Origin: Desulfosediminicola ganghwensis
GTDB taxonomy: Bacteria; Desulfobacterota; Desulfobulbia; Desulfobulbales; Desulfocapsaceae
Direction of reading: 5' to 3'
Assembly (NCBI RefSeq): GCF_005116675.2
Contig: NZ_CP050699.1
Coordinates: forward strand, 434,001-498,000
DNA length: 64,000 nt
The translations under genes and the position numbers were made by a program. The notes beneath the pieces were generated by a model. That model saw only the letters and a program-made list of their open reading frames with translations, was not told where the DNA came from and ran no database searches. Numbering within the stretch: position 1 is the stretch's first letter; each line of letters starts with the position of its first letter. Below, in pieces: positions 38,179-48,084 of this stretch.

Positions 38179-39342
38179 ATCTTCCTCCTGCCAATCTCTT
38201 TAATATTGGCTTATCTGAGTGTCCACTCTTTTATAGCAGGATCACTTGGTCTGTCTTTTTGCTAAGCCAAAAGAAGAACTCGTCCAGAGCAGGCTTGGCC
38301 TTTTTGCGACGCAAGGACAGCGACTCCTCACTAGAAAGCTTATATTTTTCCGACTCTTTCTCCACAGCATAAAGCCGTCGAATATAGTTCAAAGCTACGT
38401 CTGTACTGCCGGCCTTTTTGTGCATCGACAAATTTACGGCGAACATGTGCCCAACAACCAGCATGGGCAATATCCGGTTGTGCATCAAGAAAATTATATG
38501 CTGCGTAACCATCTGATTGCACAGCTCCCTGGCACCCTTCAAGCAGTTCTTTAGCAATCCTTGCTGAACGGCTTGGAGCGTAGTGATAGAGGAGTCCTAG
38601 GTGGTGTGGATCACCACCACGACATATCCACATATACGATTTACTTGTTGGCGCCCGTCCCGGTTTAGCCAAGACCTGGAGCGAAGTTTCATCGATATTG
38701 ATTAACGGACCGGAATGAACCTCCAGCACAGTAGTTCGAGAAGCAGCGTGCAGGCATTTGCAGCTTTAATAGCCCGGTTGGCCATGGTTGCCCTGGATAT
38801 TTCAGCTCCCAAGCAGGCAAATTGCCGTTCCTGCCGATAACAAGGCAGTGCATCGCAGAATTTTGCATTAAGTATATGGGCGAGTAAGTCTGCAGTGGCG
38901 ATACCTTTGCTGATAATCTGCCTTGGTGGTGGGGCGATTTTCACAACCGTTCCTTCAGCCTCCAGCCCTTCAAAGGTCGGGTACTATTTCGACCCGTGGC
39001 AGGTTGGCCGACAATGGCTTGCTTCCTCTTTTGGCTCGAGTATGTTCAGGAACTTCTACAACCGATTTTACCTCAGGTTCAGGAATGTCAAATAGTGATA
39101 ACTGCATCACGCCTGCTACTACTGCACCTTTTTCACTTTTCTTGCAAAACAGTCTGGCATAGAGCAGGCGGATCTACTCTCTCAATAACTCTGCTTCCCT
39201 CTCGTAACGACGTTGGGTTACAACGAGAAGGCGTTTGAGATCTGATGGATCATCAGGAAGGGTTGCTGTTTTAAACTCATCCCTGCAATACACCACACAA
39301 AAATTGTGACAACAGCTATTTCAAGGAATATTTCTATAAATA

Positions 39343-39690
39343 TTAAACTACTGAATTGTACCTAAGCTGCTTGTGTAGTTTTTGCAAATCACGGCCATCC
39401 AAGAGCCACTGCAATGCCGTCTCATGAATTTCGATCACCTCTTCTTCGGATTCAAGCCAGCGAAACATATCTGCCTCCAACCGCTTCTGCCAGATGCATA
39501 AACCGTTTTGATACCAGTAAAGAATCTTGACCATATCCATTCTACGGTCGCATAAATCGAAAAGACTCGCTGAGAAAAGATCGCGCTCAAACTAATCTTC
39601 CACCAAAAGATAGAGGCCGTTTATCGACTTGGGCATATCTGTAACTCCAAGAGCGATGTAGATTCGAACATTTTCCGGAGTCGGAATCAT
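39343..39690 (-). pseudogene. IS66 accessory gene tnpB with premature stop
   Basis: The frame begins IPTPENVRIYIALGVTDM and continues to MVKILYWYQNGLCIWQKRLE and ALQWLLDGRDL, the TnpB pattern. An in-frame TAG falls after LYLLVED, so only the downstream half could be translated from an internal ATG. Confidence 0.8.
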
Positions 39691-40030
39691 CTAAGCTGCT
39701 CCAGAGCTGTCACAACTTTTTTCAACTGCTCAGGACAAATGTCACCGCGAATTTCAAGCTTGAAGCGATCAATATGCAGAGGAAGGTTCGCAGGCGATGT
39801 CATAACATTTTGGCAGGATTTGGAGATGGCACGGTAAGTGACTAAAACGTAGTCTCTTTTAGGTTCCTGCCACTCAGTTTGCATTTCCAGTAGCAAAATG
39901 TTGCTAAAGCAATGCGGTTTGACTGACAAGAAGCTTTCTGGCTTTGGCTACTTGATTGCCAGGCTCTGATATGTTTTGCTAGTAGTCCTGTTTCTGTTGA
40001 TGTTTCGGAATGTTGATGTTCACGATGCAT
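39687..40030 (-). pseudogene. IS66 accessory gene tnpA, frameshifted
   Basis: N-terminal frame has AKHIRAWQSSSQSQKASC and ALATFCYWKCKL, the TnpA helix-turn-helix type. The C-terminal half (HIDRFKLEIRGDICPEQLKKVVTALEQL) continues in a second frame, so a frameshift lies around 39850-39890. It overlaps tnpB by 4 bp. Confidence 0.7.
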
Positions 40031-40118
40031 ACCTCCTTGGCTATGGTGAGGTATACAGGAACATGATTTTATTGGCTTGAAAAGATGTGGTTAACTAGGC
40101 GCTTACGGCATATCAGAT

Positions 40119-40265
40119 CTAGTTATAAAGCTTCAGCGTGTTGCCGAGGTTTTCATGGAATGTCACACGATCTACATCCGCCCGGTAGATACTCTCCTGC
40201 CGGTTCCCCCTTGAAGTTAGATGATATACCGCGCCTGAATATTGTAGCCTGAGTAGTCTGGTCAT
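40119..40265 (-). pseudogene. N-terminal fragment of a REP-associated (Y1) transposase
   Basis: A 48-codon frame from ATG at 40265 starts MTRLLRLQYSGAVYHLTSRG and continues with NRQESIYRADVDR. This is the beginning of TnpA_REP (RAYT, Y1 HUH) proteins. The frame stops 13 bp before the IS66 end, so the rest of the gene was lost. Too short for the catalytic HUH and Tyr motifs. Confidence 0.7.
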
Positions 40266-40422
40266 TATTGGATATGCAAGCAGAGAGTGGACCAAGATTC
40301 ACGACCTGCCCCATGTATTCCGGATATTGCTGCTGTTCACAATGCGCACTTCCGTGGACAGGATAGACTATACTGGAACACGAATTTATTGGATTCAAAA
40401 GATGGGGATTATTAGCGCTTAC
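40266..40422 (-). repeat. Left-over end of a second IS66-type element
   Basis: This segment resembles the tnpA start and end of the neighbouring IS66 (compare TATACTGGAACACGAATTTA with TATACAGGAACATGATTTTA) and finishes with the same inverted AGCGCTTAC terminus at 40414-40422. It contains a diverged start of tnpA. It marks an earlier, related insertion. Confidence 0.55.
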
Positions 40423-40673
40423 ATACCGAATAAGGATAGATTGTGTGAGCAAAGCGAACCACAATCTTATCCGTGGTTGGACAAGCACGAACTATAAGAA
40501 GGAATTATATTTTTTGAGAAACTTCCCAGAAGTGCAATTGAAAAAATACCGCAATTCTCAGGGCGCACGTATCCCTTCACCTTTGCAGGTGTGTCAAAAA
40601 ACAAACTCTATTGCATAGAGAGTACAAGTTCCCCCTGCAGTAGTTGGTGGTATCGCCTCGCCAGGATGACCTG

Positions 40674-41723
40674 TTAACCCGTCCTACGGATGTCCCTGCG
40701 GAAACCGATAACCAGCATTGAATTTTTACAGCAAGGGCACTTAAAGGTTGGCCTAGTCCGCGGGGAAAGTAGCGCAGTGATCACGTGTAGTATCATCTGC
40801 ACTAGAGTGAGTAGCTTTTTTGCATTGCTATGTAGGAAGCCGTAATCTCTTACTCTCCTAAAGCCTTTCGGTAGCACGTGTGTTACTACGAGGTTTAAGA
40901 ATGCCTCGCCTCGAAGAGTCCGCTGTTTTGTTTCTCCGGTTGTGCTGTCGACATATTTGAATGTGACTTTACCATCCCGATTTTCGATGATGTTTTTTTC
41001 GCTTATCACACCACGGTAGAGATACCGTGACAAATATTTAAGAGCTGCCATGCCTTTTCCCGCATAGTCGCAGTGTACCACCCATTCTTTCGGAAGATTT
41101 TGCGGTATTTTTAACCCTGCTCCTTTTAACGCATCCAGGAATCGAGCCCGAAACACTTTAGCCAAAGCGTTTCCATTGAACAGGTAATTGTGTTGAGTCT
41201 TTTTCCAATACCTACGCCGCCTGTCTATACCACCTCCTGGGATAACAGCATGAATGTGTGGATGGAAATCAAGTGGTCTACTGTTGGTATGGAGCACCAT
41301 GGTCATGCCGATCTCTGCGCCCAAGTTTTTTGGATTCAAGCCAAAATCTTTCAAAGTCACGGAAACAACCTTGAACATCAGATCGTAAACCGCTTTCTGA
41401 TTAAACCAGGCTAAAGGCCTTAGCTCTCTAGGCAAGGTGAATGTTGCCATGAAATATGGCACAGGCAGGAGCTTTTGTTGTTGCCTGTCAAGCCACTGAC
41501 TTGTGTTGTGATTCTGGCATTTGGGGCAATGTCTGTTCCCACAAGACAGGGGGCGCCATTCTGCGTGGTTGCAGTCTGGGCATTGCACATGCAACTCACC
41601 TGAAGCAGGTGTTCGGCAGCTGATAATGGCAGTGAAGGTTTTCAGGTGCCCTGGAAGAGCGGTGGAGCCGTAGCTGGAAAGGTATGCATCCAGATATTCT
41701 TCTACGATTGTCGCCATTTCCAT
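40674..41723 (-). CDS. IS91-family HUH transposase
   Basis: A 349-residue Y2/HUH rolling-circle transposase. The N-terminal zinc finger CPDCNHAEWRPLSCGNRHCPKCQ is followed by the HUH motif HPHIHAVIPGGGI and the tyrosine region YAGKGMAALKYLSRYLYRGVI. The C-terminal cysteines (CPCCKNSM) are present. Full length is plausible. It starts 1 bp after the stop of the upstream integrase pseudogene, the usual partner order in this IS91 branch. Confidence 0.9.
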   Translation of the reverse strand: MEMATIVEEYLDAYLSSYGSTALPGHLKTFTAIISCRTPASGELHVQCPDCNHAEWRPLSCGNRHCPKCQNHNTSQWLDRQQQKLLPVPYFMATFTLPRELRPLAWFNQKAVYDLMFKVVSVTLKDFGLNPKNLGAEIGMTMVLHTNSRPLDFHPHIHAVIPGGGIDRRRRYWKKTQHNYLFNGNALAKVFRARFLDALKGAGLKIPQNLPKEWVVHCDYAGKGMAALKYLSRYLYRGVISEKNIIENRDGKVTFKYVDSTTGETKQRTLRGEAFLNLVVTHVLPKGFRRVRDYGFLHSNAKKLLTLVQMILHVITALLSPRTRPTFKCPCCKNSMLVIGFRRDIRRTG

Positions 41724-41724
41724 T

Positions 41725-42629
41725 TCACACCCCCTCGATATTGAGCTGCAGAGTGTCGTTTAACCTGTTGATAGCTTGCCAGTTATCTTTTTCCGTAACG
41801 TTGGTGAGATGGGTGTAGCGTGCGGTTGTATTAGGGCTGGCATGACCAAGCAGGGCCTGGATGTGACGAAGGCTCAAACCATGTTCAAGTAGGTGGGTTG
41901 AAAAGCTATGTCGTAGAGAGTGGATAGATATTTTTTTTTAATGTTGCATGCTGCCATAACGATCTTCAGGGCATTTTGTGTCCCTCCTTTATCCATGTGA
42001 GTGGTAGAATTTCGAATAGTTTCAGCTGAGCATTTTCGGTTCGGAAAGATAAGTGACGGATGCCGATGCCAGCACCAGTAGAGCCGTAAGGCCTGAAGGG
42101 CTCAGTCCGGCAACGGAACCATTCGATCCTTATGGCCTTTTCCTCGTCTTATATGCACCAGCTTTCGCTCGGCATCGATATCCCCAACATGCAAAGACAG
42201 TGCTTCCTCGAGACGCAGTCCCATTGAATATGTGGTCAAAAAAAATACGCGGTAGGGCAGTTTTTGGGTAGCACCGAGGATCCGTTCAATTTCTTTATGG
42301 GTAAGAATGTCAGGGATGGATTTGATCTTAGGTGGTTTTACAATGTTCAGCCATTTCCATTCCGTATCAAGTACATGCTTCCAGAAAAACTGGAGGCCTA
42401 GCCTGTCAAGCTTGACGGTACTCCATGAATGGCTCTCCACCAGTTGTAGAAAATAGTTTTCCAATTCCTCCTGAGTCAATACATCAGGGCAACAGTCAAA
42501 ATGACCACTCACTCATCGGACAGCACGGGAATAAGCATCGATCGTCGAACTACTTTTACCCTGGAGTTTGAGCAAGTTCTGGTGACGCTGATACAGGGAT
42601 TCAAATCGTTTTACTTCTTTGGGGTTCAT
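41725..42629 (-). pseudogene. Tyrosine recombinase associated with IS91, degraded
   Basis: The gene can be followed from MNPKEVKRFESLYQRHQ at 42629. An in-frame TGA falls after AYSRAVR, then come VLTQEELENYFLQLVE and LTTYSMGLRLEEALSLHVGDI (catalytic Arg). A second TGA follows MVPLPD, and a frameshift occurs in an A-run near 41935. After it come the catalytic [15 protein letters not shown] and [18 protein letters not shown]. Both TGA codons sit where Arg (CGA) would fit, so they look like C-to-T decay. Confidence 0.85.
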
Positions 42630-42693
42630 GGTATACTTCGTTTTATTGTAAGTGTATGGAATTATACGCTTACAGGAGTTATACACTGTATTG

Positions 42694-42730
42694 GTTGTTC
42701 TCCGCCGCGGGAGCGGCTTCGTCCAACAAC
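42694..42730. repeat. Two-tier stem-loop beside the IS91/integrase module
   Basis: Outer stem GTTGTT / AACAAC and inner stem GCCGC / GCGGC around a 4-nt loop, separated by unpaired bulges. Placed just upstream of the integrase start, it may be an end (origin-type) structure of the IS91 element. The remaining sequence to 43036 has no recognised feature. Confidence 0.45.
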
Positions 42731-43036
42731 TTGGATAATTAGATTGCATTCATCAATGCCTCCCCAATTTACATGTGCCTTGTCTTACAGTTAGAAGACA
42801 CCTAACCCTCACATGCCCCACTCGAGGATTATCAACTATCTAAACTCTTTGTAAAGAGCATCTTTTAGTACTCACTATCGAGGACTTAAAAGGATTGCAG
42901 GACTTATATCTTCTATTCACAATAAATGGACTTGATATTTTTTGGACTTTGTAGAAGATTACCCAGTTAACGAGATAAAGGACCACACTATCTAACAGTT
43001 CCTTTGCGCATAATAATTTCAACAAATTATCTATAG

Positions 43037-43864
43037 ATGACGAATTGCATTAAACCTGATCAGTATGTAATTATTTTGGGTGCAATGAAGTGCGGGACAA
43101 CTTCTCTATACACTTACTTGGAGCAACACCCTGAGATATGCCCATCGATGAACAAAGAACCTTTTTATTTCCCTAATTATTTTGCTCCCAAATCTAACAT
43201 CAAGGAATATCATAAACTTTGGAAATTTGATAGCAAAAGGCACAAATACGCATTAGAGGCATCTACTTGCTATACCGCATACCCTAGTGTTAAAAATGTT
43301 CCTGAAAGTATGTACAATTATGGTATTCGACCCAAATTTATTTACATTGTTAGGGATCCATTTGAAAGAATTCTATCTCATTTCAACCATATAAAAACCG
43401 ACCCCTCCTTGATGTTTCAAGAAGAACACCAACAACCTATCCATACATGCATGTACTGGACACAGATCAATTCTTACTTTGATTATTTTCATCAAGATAG
43501 TTTTTTGTTCGTAGACTTTGATGATCTAAAATTTAAACCTGCACTAGTCATGACTAAAGTATATGAGCACCTTGAGATCTCAAAAGATCATTATCCTAAG
43601 CGATATATGATTAAAAATGCTGCAAAAAATGGATCACATTTCCAAAACACTCTAAGGAAACTTTTCCCGCAATTAAGTTATTATGAAAAAAGTAACATTG
43701 TTTCAAAAGTTCGGGACTCAATTTCTTCACGCTTGTTTCCACCTGTAGAAAAGCGTAGTCTTACTAAGTCGGAAAAAGATTTTATATATTTACAACTTCG
43801 AGAGGATATGATCCTCCTAAAATCCAACACAAATATACCCGTCAACAAATGGGGTTTTAACTAA
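43037..43864 (+). CDS. Sulfotransferase-domain protein
   Basis: A 275-residue PAPS-dependent sulfotransferase. The 5'-phosphosulfate loop is VIILGAMKCGTTSLYTYLEQHP (residues 11-32), with KEPFYFP next, and the 3'-phosphate site FIYIVRDPFERILSHFNH around residues 97-114. Probable role: sulfation of a surface glycan. AT-rich codon use unlike the genes outside the island. First of four plus-strand glycan genes. Confidence 0.88.
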   Translation: MTNCIKPDQYVIILGAMKCGTTSLYTYLEQHPEICPSMNKEPFYFPNYFAPKSNIKEYHKLWKFDSKRHKYALEASTCYTAYPSVKNVPESMYNYGIRPKFIYIVRDPFERILSHFNHIKTDPSLMFQEEHQQPIHTCMYWTQINSYFDYFHQDSFLFVDFDDLKFKPALVMTKVYEHLEISKDHYPKRYMIKNAAKNGSHFQNTLRKLFPQLSYYEKSNIVSKVRDSISSRLFPPVEKRSLTKSEKDFIYLQLREDMILLKSNTNIPVNKWGFN

Positions 43865-43886
43865 TTTTTATTATCGAATTTCATTA

Positions 43887-44804
43887 ATGCAATTTTTAAA
43901 AGCAATTTTAACTAAAAACTCGGGCTTTCTTGATCCAATCACGCATAAATCAATTTGTCATCTGTATAGAATTAGAAATGGGAAGGTCGATAATTTAAAA
44001 AGCGATTTTCCCTTGAGAGATGTTTATTCTCAACCAACTAAAACCATACAAGAACCTGTATTTTATGCTGGTACAAAATTCGACCATTATGGCCATTTCA
44101 TCCTAGAAAGTCTCGCAAGGTTAAGCAATTACAATGGAAGCCCTCCTTTAGTATGGCATTGCAACGAACCTGGATTTAAAAATTGGCAAAAGGAAATACT
44201 ATCTTTTTGGAACTTAAACAAGCGAAAACACATATTTATCACCAAACCTACATTGTTCGAAAAAATAAAATTGACCGAACCGCAATATTTGATCTGGGAT
44301 AAATTCACAGATCAGCACAATAACTTCATGTCGGTTATCGACAAAAATGATAACATTTTTGAGAATAGAAAAATTTGGCTTTCACGCAATTCAAATAGAA
44401 CAAATTTTCATCCCAAAACGTTTAACAATGAAGAAGAAATTGAAGCGCTTCTCACTATGCGTGGCTGGGTGGTTGTAAATCCTTTGGATTTATCCATCAA
44501 GAAACAAGTTTCACTATTTTATAATGCAAAACACATAGCAGGAATCGAAGGGTCTGCTTTTCACAGTCTAATTTTCTGTAAAAAAATACCAGCTAAAGTT
44601 ACAATTTTCACTAGAAAGAAACAACCCAATGGCAACTTTACTTTAATTGACAAAATTAAGAATTCTAATCAAAATTTTCATTATTGCCGGCTGGGTAAAT
44701 CTTTGAATCCAAAATCAGTACTAAACGTTCTGTTCCGTGACCAAGAACCTAAACTAAGGCTACTAAACTACCTTTCAAGTGTTTTCCAGAAAATCCGTCT
44801 ATAA
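43887..44804 (+). CDS. Glycosyltransferase family 61 protein
   Basis: A 305-residue GT61 (EOGT/xylosyltransferase-like) enzyme. Signatures are HYGHFILESLARL (residues 69-81), KIWLSRNSNRTNF and HIAGIEGSAFHSLIFC. Donor and acceptor unknown. It follows the sulfotransferase after 22 bp and precedes a GT2 gene by 36 bp. Confidence 0.85.
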   Translation: MQFLKAILTKNSGFLDPITHKSICHLYRIRNGKVDNLKSDFPLRDVYSQPTKTIQEPVFYAGTKFDHYGHFILESLARLSNYNGSPPLVWHCNEPGFKNWQKEILSFWNLNKRKHIFITKPTLFEKIKLTEPQYLIWDKFTDQHNNFMSVIDKNDNIFENRKIWLSRNSNRTNFHPKTFNNEEEIEALLTMRGWVVVNPLDLSIKKQVSLFYNAKHIAGIEGSAFHSLIFCKKIPAKVTIFTRKKQPNGNFTLIDKIKNSNQNFHYCRLGKSLNPKSVLNVLFRDQEPKLRLLNYLSSVFQKIRL

Positions 44805-44840
44805 CTATCATCTTTTTCTTTATAGCTTTGCCCTATAACC

Positions 44841-45758
44841 ATGCCCCTCAAATCACCATTAGTATCAATAATAATACCTGTATACAACACTGAAAAATAT
44901 ATAAGACACTGCATAGTCTCCGCCTTACGGCAAACCTACAATAAAATAGAATTGATCATTATTAATGACGGCTCAACAGACAATTCCGAGGAAATAATAC
45001 TCAACTACCAAAAAAAACATAATAATGTTTTTTATTTTCTCCAACGGAACAATGGGCAATCAGCCGCTAGAAACAAAGGATTAACATTAGCTAATGGAGA
45101 GTATATATTCTTTTTAGACTCTGATGACTGGATAGCTGAAAACACAATAAGAGCAATGGTACAGTCTGCAGTTGAACATAATTACGATGTAATTACATGC
45201 GGTATTATACATTGTTTTGAATCAAACAACACATTTCGATATGTAAATACTAGAAGACAAACCGGCTTTATAAAACAAAGGGCAGGAAATCTCTTCAAGG
45301 TTGAAACTGCGTTGTGCAACAAGCTATATAAAAAAGATATATTTGAGCACATAAAGTTTTCGCCAGGTTTACTCTATGAGGACGAAGAAATTTTCTGGAA
45401 GATATTCTCAAAAGAAATAAATATCTACGCACACGACGAGTATTTTTATAATTACCGGCAGCGTAATGGGTCAACCACGAACTCCTCAAATTATCCTAGA
45501 AACCATCAGTCTAATTTCATTAAGATAATGGATTCAACATGGAATGTTGCTCATAACAACTACATATTGGAGCTTGAACACAAATTGCTTGCTTTTAAAT
45601 TTCTAAAAATAGCTAATAAAAAAAATATAGAAATCTCAGACTTCAAGAAACATATTTTCGAAACTTATAGTATCAGACCATCCCATCTATTTAAACTATA
45701 CATTAAAACTCTAATATTGCGACACAATATATTTCACATGATCTTTAATCGTTCGTAG
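44841..45758 (+). CDS. GT2 family glycosyltransferase
   Basis: A 305-residue GT-A enzyme. N-terminal VSIIIPVYNTEKYIRHCIVSAL, LIIINDGSTDNSEEI, NGQSAARNKGL and FLDSDDW with the metal-binding DxD are all present within the first 100 residues. The C-terminal half has LYEDEEIFWKIF, as in enzymes extending exopolysaccharide. Part of the AT-rich plus-strand set. Confidence 0.93.
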   Translation: MPLKSPLVSIIIPVYNTEKYIRHCIVSALRQTYNKIELIIINDGSTDNSEEIILNYQKKHNNVFYFLQRNNGQSAARNKGLTLANGEYIFFLDSDDWIAENTIRAMVQSAVEHNYDVITCGIIHCFESNNTFRYVNTRRQTGFIKQRAGNLFKVETALCNKLYKKDIFEHIKFSPGLLYEDEEIFWKIFSKEINIYAHDEYFYNYRQRNGSTTNSSNYPRNHQSNFIKIMDSTWNVAHNNYILELEHKLLAFKFLKIANKKNIEISDFKKHIFETYSIRPSHLFKLYIKTLILRHNIFHMIFNRS

Positions 45759-46004
45759 TAACTACCTGATCAGGTTTGTTATGATTCACTCGGCAAACGA
45801 CTGCCTGGACCAGTGAATGTAGAATTTAACCGCAGGTTGATTACCCTACAATAAGATATTTTCATTACATGGGTGTCGAGAGAGTCAAAAATTTAGAGCA
45901 CCTGTTAAGGTGCCATAATTTGTCACGAAAGTTTTACAACTTAATTGATATTCAACAAGACTGCTTTATATCTCTAACTTAATAGAGGCAGAGGGGAAGT
46001 AAGG

Positions 46005-46898
46005 ATGTTAAACTTTATAAAAAGACATTTCCCTAAGAAAAGTAAGTTAAAGTTAGTGATGACTTTACTCGTTAAGAATGAATCGCATTTAATCGAGAAT
46101 AATCTAATATTCCACAAACAAATGGGTGTTGATGGCTTTATTGTTACCGATAATAAATCAACAGATGGGACTCGACAAATCTTAGAAAAATACGTAAATA
46201 AAGGTTGGATTTATGAGATTATCGACGAACCGTCTCAGGATTATAGGCAGTCTGAATGGGTTGACAGAATGATCAATGTTGCAACAAGAGTCTATTTAGC
46301 AGATTGGGTAATTAATTCGGATGCTGATGAGTTTTGGCATTCTAAATCGCATGATTTAAAAAAAGCATTAACTAAAACAAAAGCAAATGTCATAAAGTGT
46401 TACTGGAAAAATATGGTTCCAGTTACAGAAGAACAAACATTCTGGAAAAATCGATATGTAGTTAAAAAGATTTTAAAGGAAACAGGTGAATACGACTTGT
46501 CAAAGTGGAACATATATGATTTTAAATACCACAAGGTGATACATAGAACGAGGGGCTATATAAAAATAGCTGCAGGGAATCATAATGTTGAAATTGACAA
46601 TAAAATTAATCAGAAAAGCAATGATGTATCAATATATCATTATTCCACTCAAAATTATGAACAATTCAAGCGGAAAGTGATTACAGGTGGAGAGGCGTTA
46701 AGCCGTAATGCCATCTCGAAACAAGAAACAGGTAGTCATTGGCGTTATTTTTACGAATGTTATAAAGCAGGAAAATTGTATGAAGAATATGAAAGAATGA
46801 TAGGACGAAAATATCATGTTGAGTTTATAAAAAAAGGAATCTTAAAAGAAGATAAAACAATATATGATTATTTTATAAATCAAGAACAGATAAATTGA
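46005..46898 (+). CDS. Glycosyltransferase family 2 / GT92-like protein
   Basis: A 297-residue enzyme with LVMTLLVKNESHLIENNL, DNKSTDGTRQILEKY, and the metal site WVINSDADEFW around residue 103. The C-terminal SHWRYFYECYKAG is typical of this subfamily (Glyco_tranf_2_4). Separated by 246 bp from the preceding GT2 gene, so it probably has its own promoter; AGAGGGGAAG precedes the ATG. Confidence 0.85.
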   Translation: MLNFIKRHFPKKSKLKLVMTLLVKNESHLIENNLIFHKQMGVDGFIVTDNKSTDGTRQILEKYVNKGWIYEIIDEPSQDYRQSEWVDRMINVATRVYLADWVINSDADEFWHSKSHDLKKALTKTKANVIKCYWKNMVPVTEEQTFWKNRYVVKKILKETGEYDLSKWNIYDFKYHKVIHRTRGYIKIAAGNHNVEIDNKINQKSNDVSIYHYSTQNYEQFKRKVITGGEALSRNAISKQETGSHWRYFYECYKAGKLYEEYERMIGRKYHVEFIKKGILKEDKTIYDYFINQEQIN

Positions 46899-47242
46899 CA
46901 GGGAAGAACGAAAGAAAAAGTAACATTTAAACATAAATAATTCTGATTGCGTGTAAATTTCGGCCATGTTTATGATTTGGTTTTAGTACAATCAATTCAA
47001 GAACTCTTTCAGGTATTTAACTATTGGGTGTTTTTCAGTATGGGTTAAGAGAGATTTCATCATTGGAACCATCTTTATTGGAATGATGAGTGTGTAGCGT
47101 TAAGTCACAGATACCACAGATGTGGTGAGGCAGCTTTTTCTGTGGTCGAAAATTTGGCTGGGTTTCATATGTGATCTGAAAAATATTTGTTAGCTTGTAA
47201 CTTCTATTCAAGAACCTGCATTGGCTTAGCAACCGCGCAGTA
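46899..47242. other. Intergenic region, no gene recognised
   Basis: A 344-bp AT-rich spacer between the last plus-strand glycosyltransferase and a decayed IS1595 transposase. No convincing coding frame, repeat or terminator was seen. Confidence 0.4.
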
Positions 47243-48023
47243 TCAAGTAAGTGAGCTAACCATGGTTCCCATATATAAACGGTTGTTGAAACGAAAACAG
47301 AATTCAGCCTGACACCTCAGCAAATGCTTGAAACTCATAGCATGATGTGCGCATTGTATGGCCCGTTTGACATTGCCGATCATCGTGTTGAACCAATGGA
47401 AAATCGTGTTGTCGGGGTTGCGATAAATCTCACTTGTATTGGACAGGGCCGCGGCAAGCAACGCTATCAGTAACCCCTCGCGACGGGCCATATTCATATG
47501 AAGCAACGACACTTTCGTGGCAAGAATGTTTCAACGACTACTTGCGAACTCCCAGGGAAGAAAAGGAGTTCAACTTGCTCATTTTCATATAAATCGAATG
47601 GCCTTTTTCGTTACGGAGTATGGCAGCGAAAAGTGGGATTTCGGCTTGGTTCCACGACCATGCTTACCACCGGTTCTTTTAACGCACCAATATGCGTCAT
47701 CAAGTTCAACTAGGCCATTGAGGGCAAAGACTGTCATCGGCGACTTTCATAACCTGCTGGAGCTTGTTCTTCATTTTCTTAGCAACATTGATTGAAATAT
47801 CATGCAATCGTCGCAGATTAAGCGCTGACAGACCATCTTTAGATTGGGCAATAAAGAAAAAATCTGAGGAACCAAGTAGCAAGAGGCAGCTTTGATATGG
47901 CAAATATTGTGTCGTTTGTAGTGAACACTGGTAACGGCATTGATATAAATTTCGGGTTTTATACCATGCAGTACCTGGTATATCCGCATCTCTGAAATTT
48001 ATATCCAGAAGGCCAACGAGCAT
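47243..48023 (-). pseudogene. Decayed IS1595-type transposase
   Basis: Pieces match the intact-coded IS1595 transposase halves at 54324-57837 but in broken frames: FIAQSKDGLSALNLRRLHDISINVAKKMKNKLQQVMKVADDSL, then a ...DDAYWCVKRTGGKHGRG stretch, and FHWFNTMIGNVKRAIQCAHHAMSFKHLLRCQAEFCFRFNNR. Sequence divergence shows it is an older, separate insertion. The N-terminal third is missing. Confidence 0.75.
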
Positions 48024-48084
48024 TGAAAATGCTTTCTCGCCACTGCTCTACAGCGCTTGATATATTGATAAATCTATTCAAACT

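Larger units (their letters stand above)
36969..38244 (-). mobile_element. IS3-family element, copy 1
   Basis: A 1276-bp element with imperfect ~37-bp terminal inverted repeats beginning TGATC(T/C)TGC. The direct repeat CTT flanks both ends (36966-36968 and 38245-38247), a 3-bp target duplication. It carries orfA and a frameshifted orfB. It is nearly identical to copy 2 at 54662-57221. Confidence 0.92.
36600..39294 (-). pseudogene. IS66 transposase tnpC, split and decayed
   Basis: Pieces in several frames cover the whole transposase: N-terminal LPDDPSDLKRLL...YEREAELLRE followed by TAG (CAG in relatives), the zinc/linker region PPPRQIISKGIATADLLAHI, DDE domain parts INIDETSLQVLAKPGRAP and VQSDGYAAYN, then after the IS3 insertion NNAAENAIRSFVIGRKNWLFAGTQGGAKAS and finally YNYLRYLFEKLSFAKS in another frame. 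Joining across IS3 restores the frame exactly (SKKTDQ-VAPKNLLG). Confidence 0.85.
36589..40106 (-). mobile_element. Decayed IS66-family element, interrupted by IS3
   Basis: Ends carry the IS66-type terminus GTAAGCG at 36589 and, inverted, at 40106. Inside, in order on minus, are remnants of tnpA, tnpB and tnpC, all broken by stops or frameshifts. An IS3 element (36969-38244) splits tnpC. Without IS3 and its 3-bp duplication the element is about 2.24 kb, close to a normal IS66. No 8-bp target duplication was found at its ends. Confidence 0.8.

Noticed and set aside
41725-42629. TGA codons in the integrase as selenocysteine
   Set aside because: Both sit at positions where Arg fits, no SECIS hairpin was found, and a frameshift is also present; decay is simpler.
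42694-42730. Integron attC site
   Set aside because: The hairpin lacks the RYYYAAC/GTTRRRY core sites in the right arrangement and there is no cassette or integron integrase.
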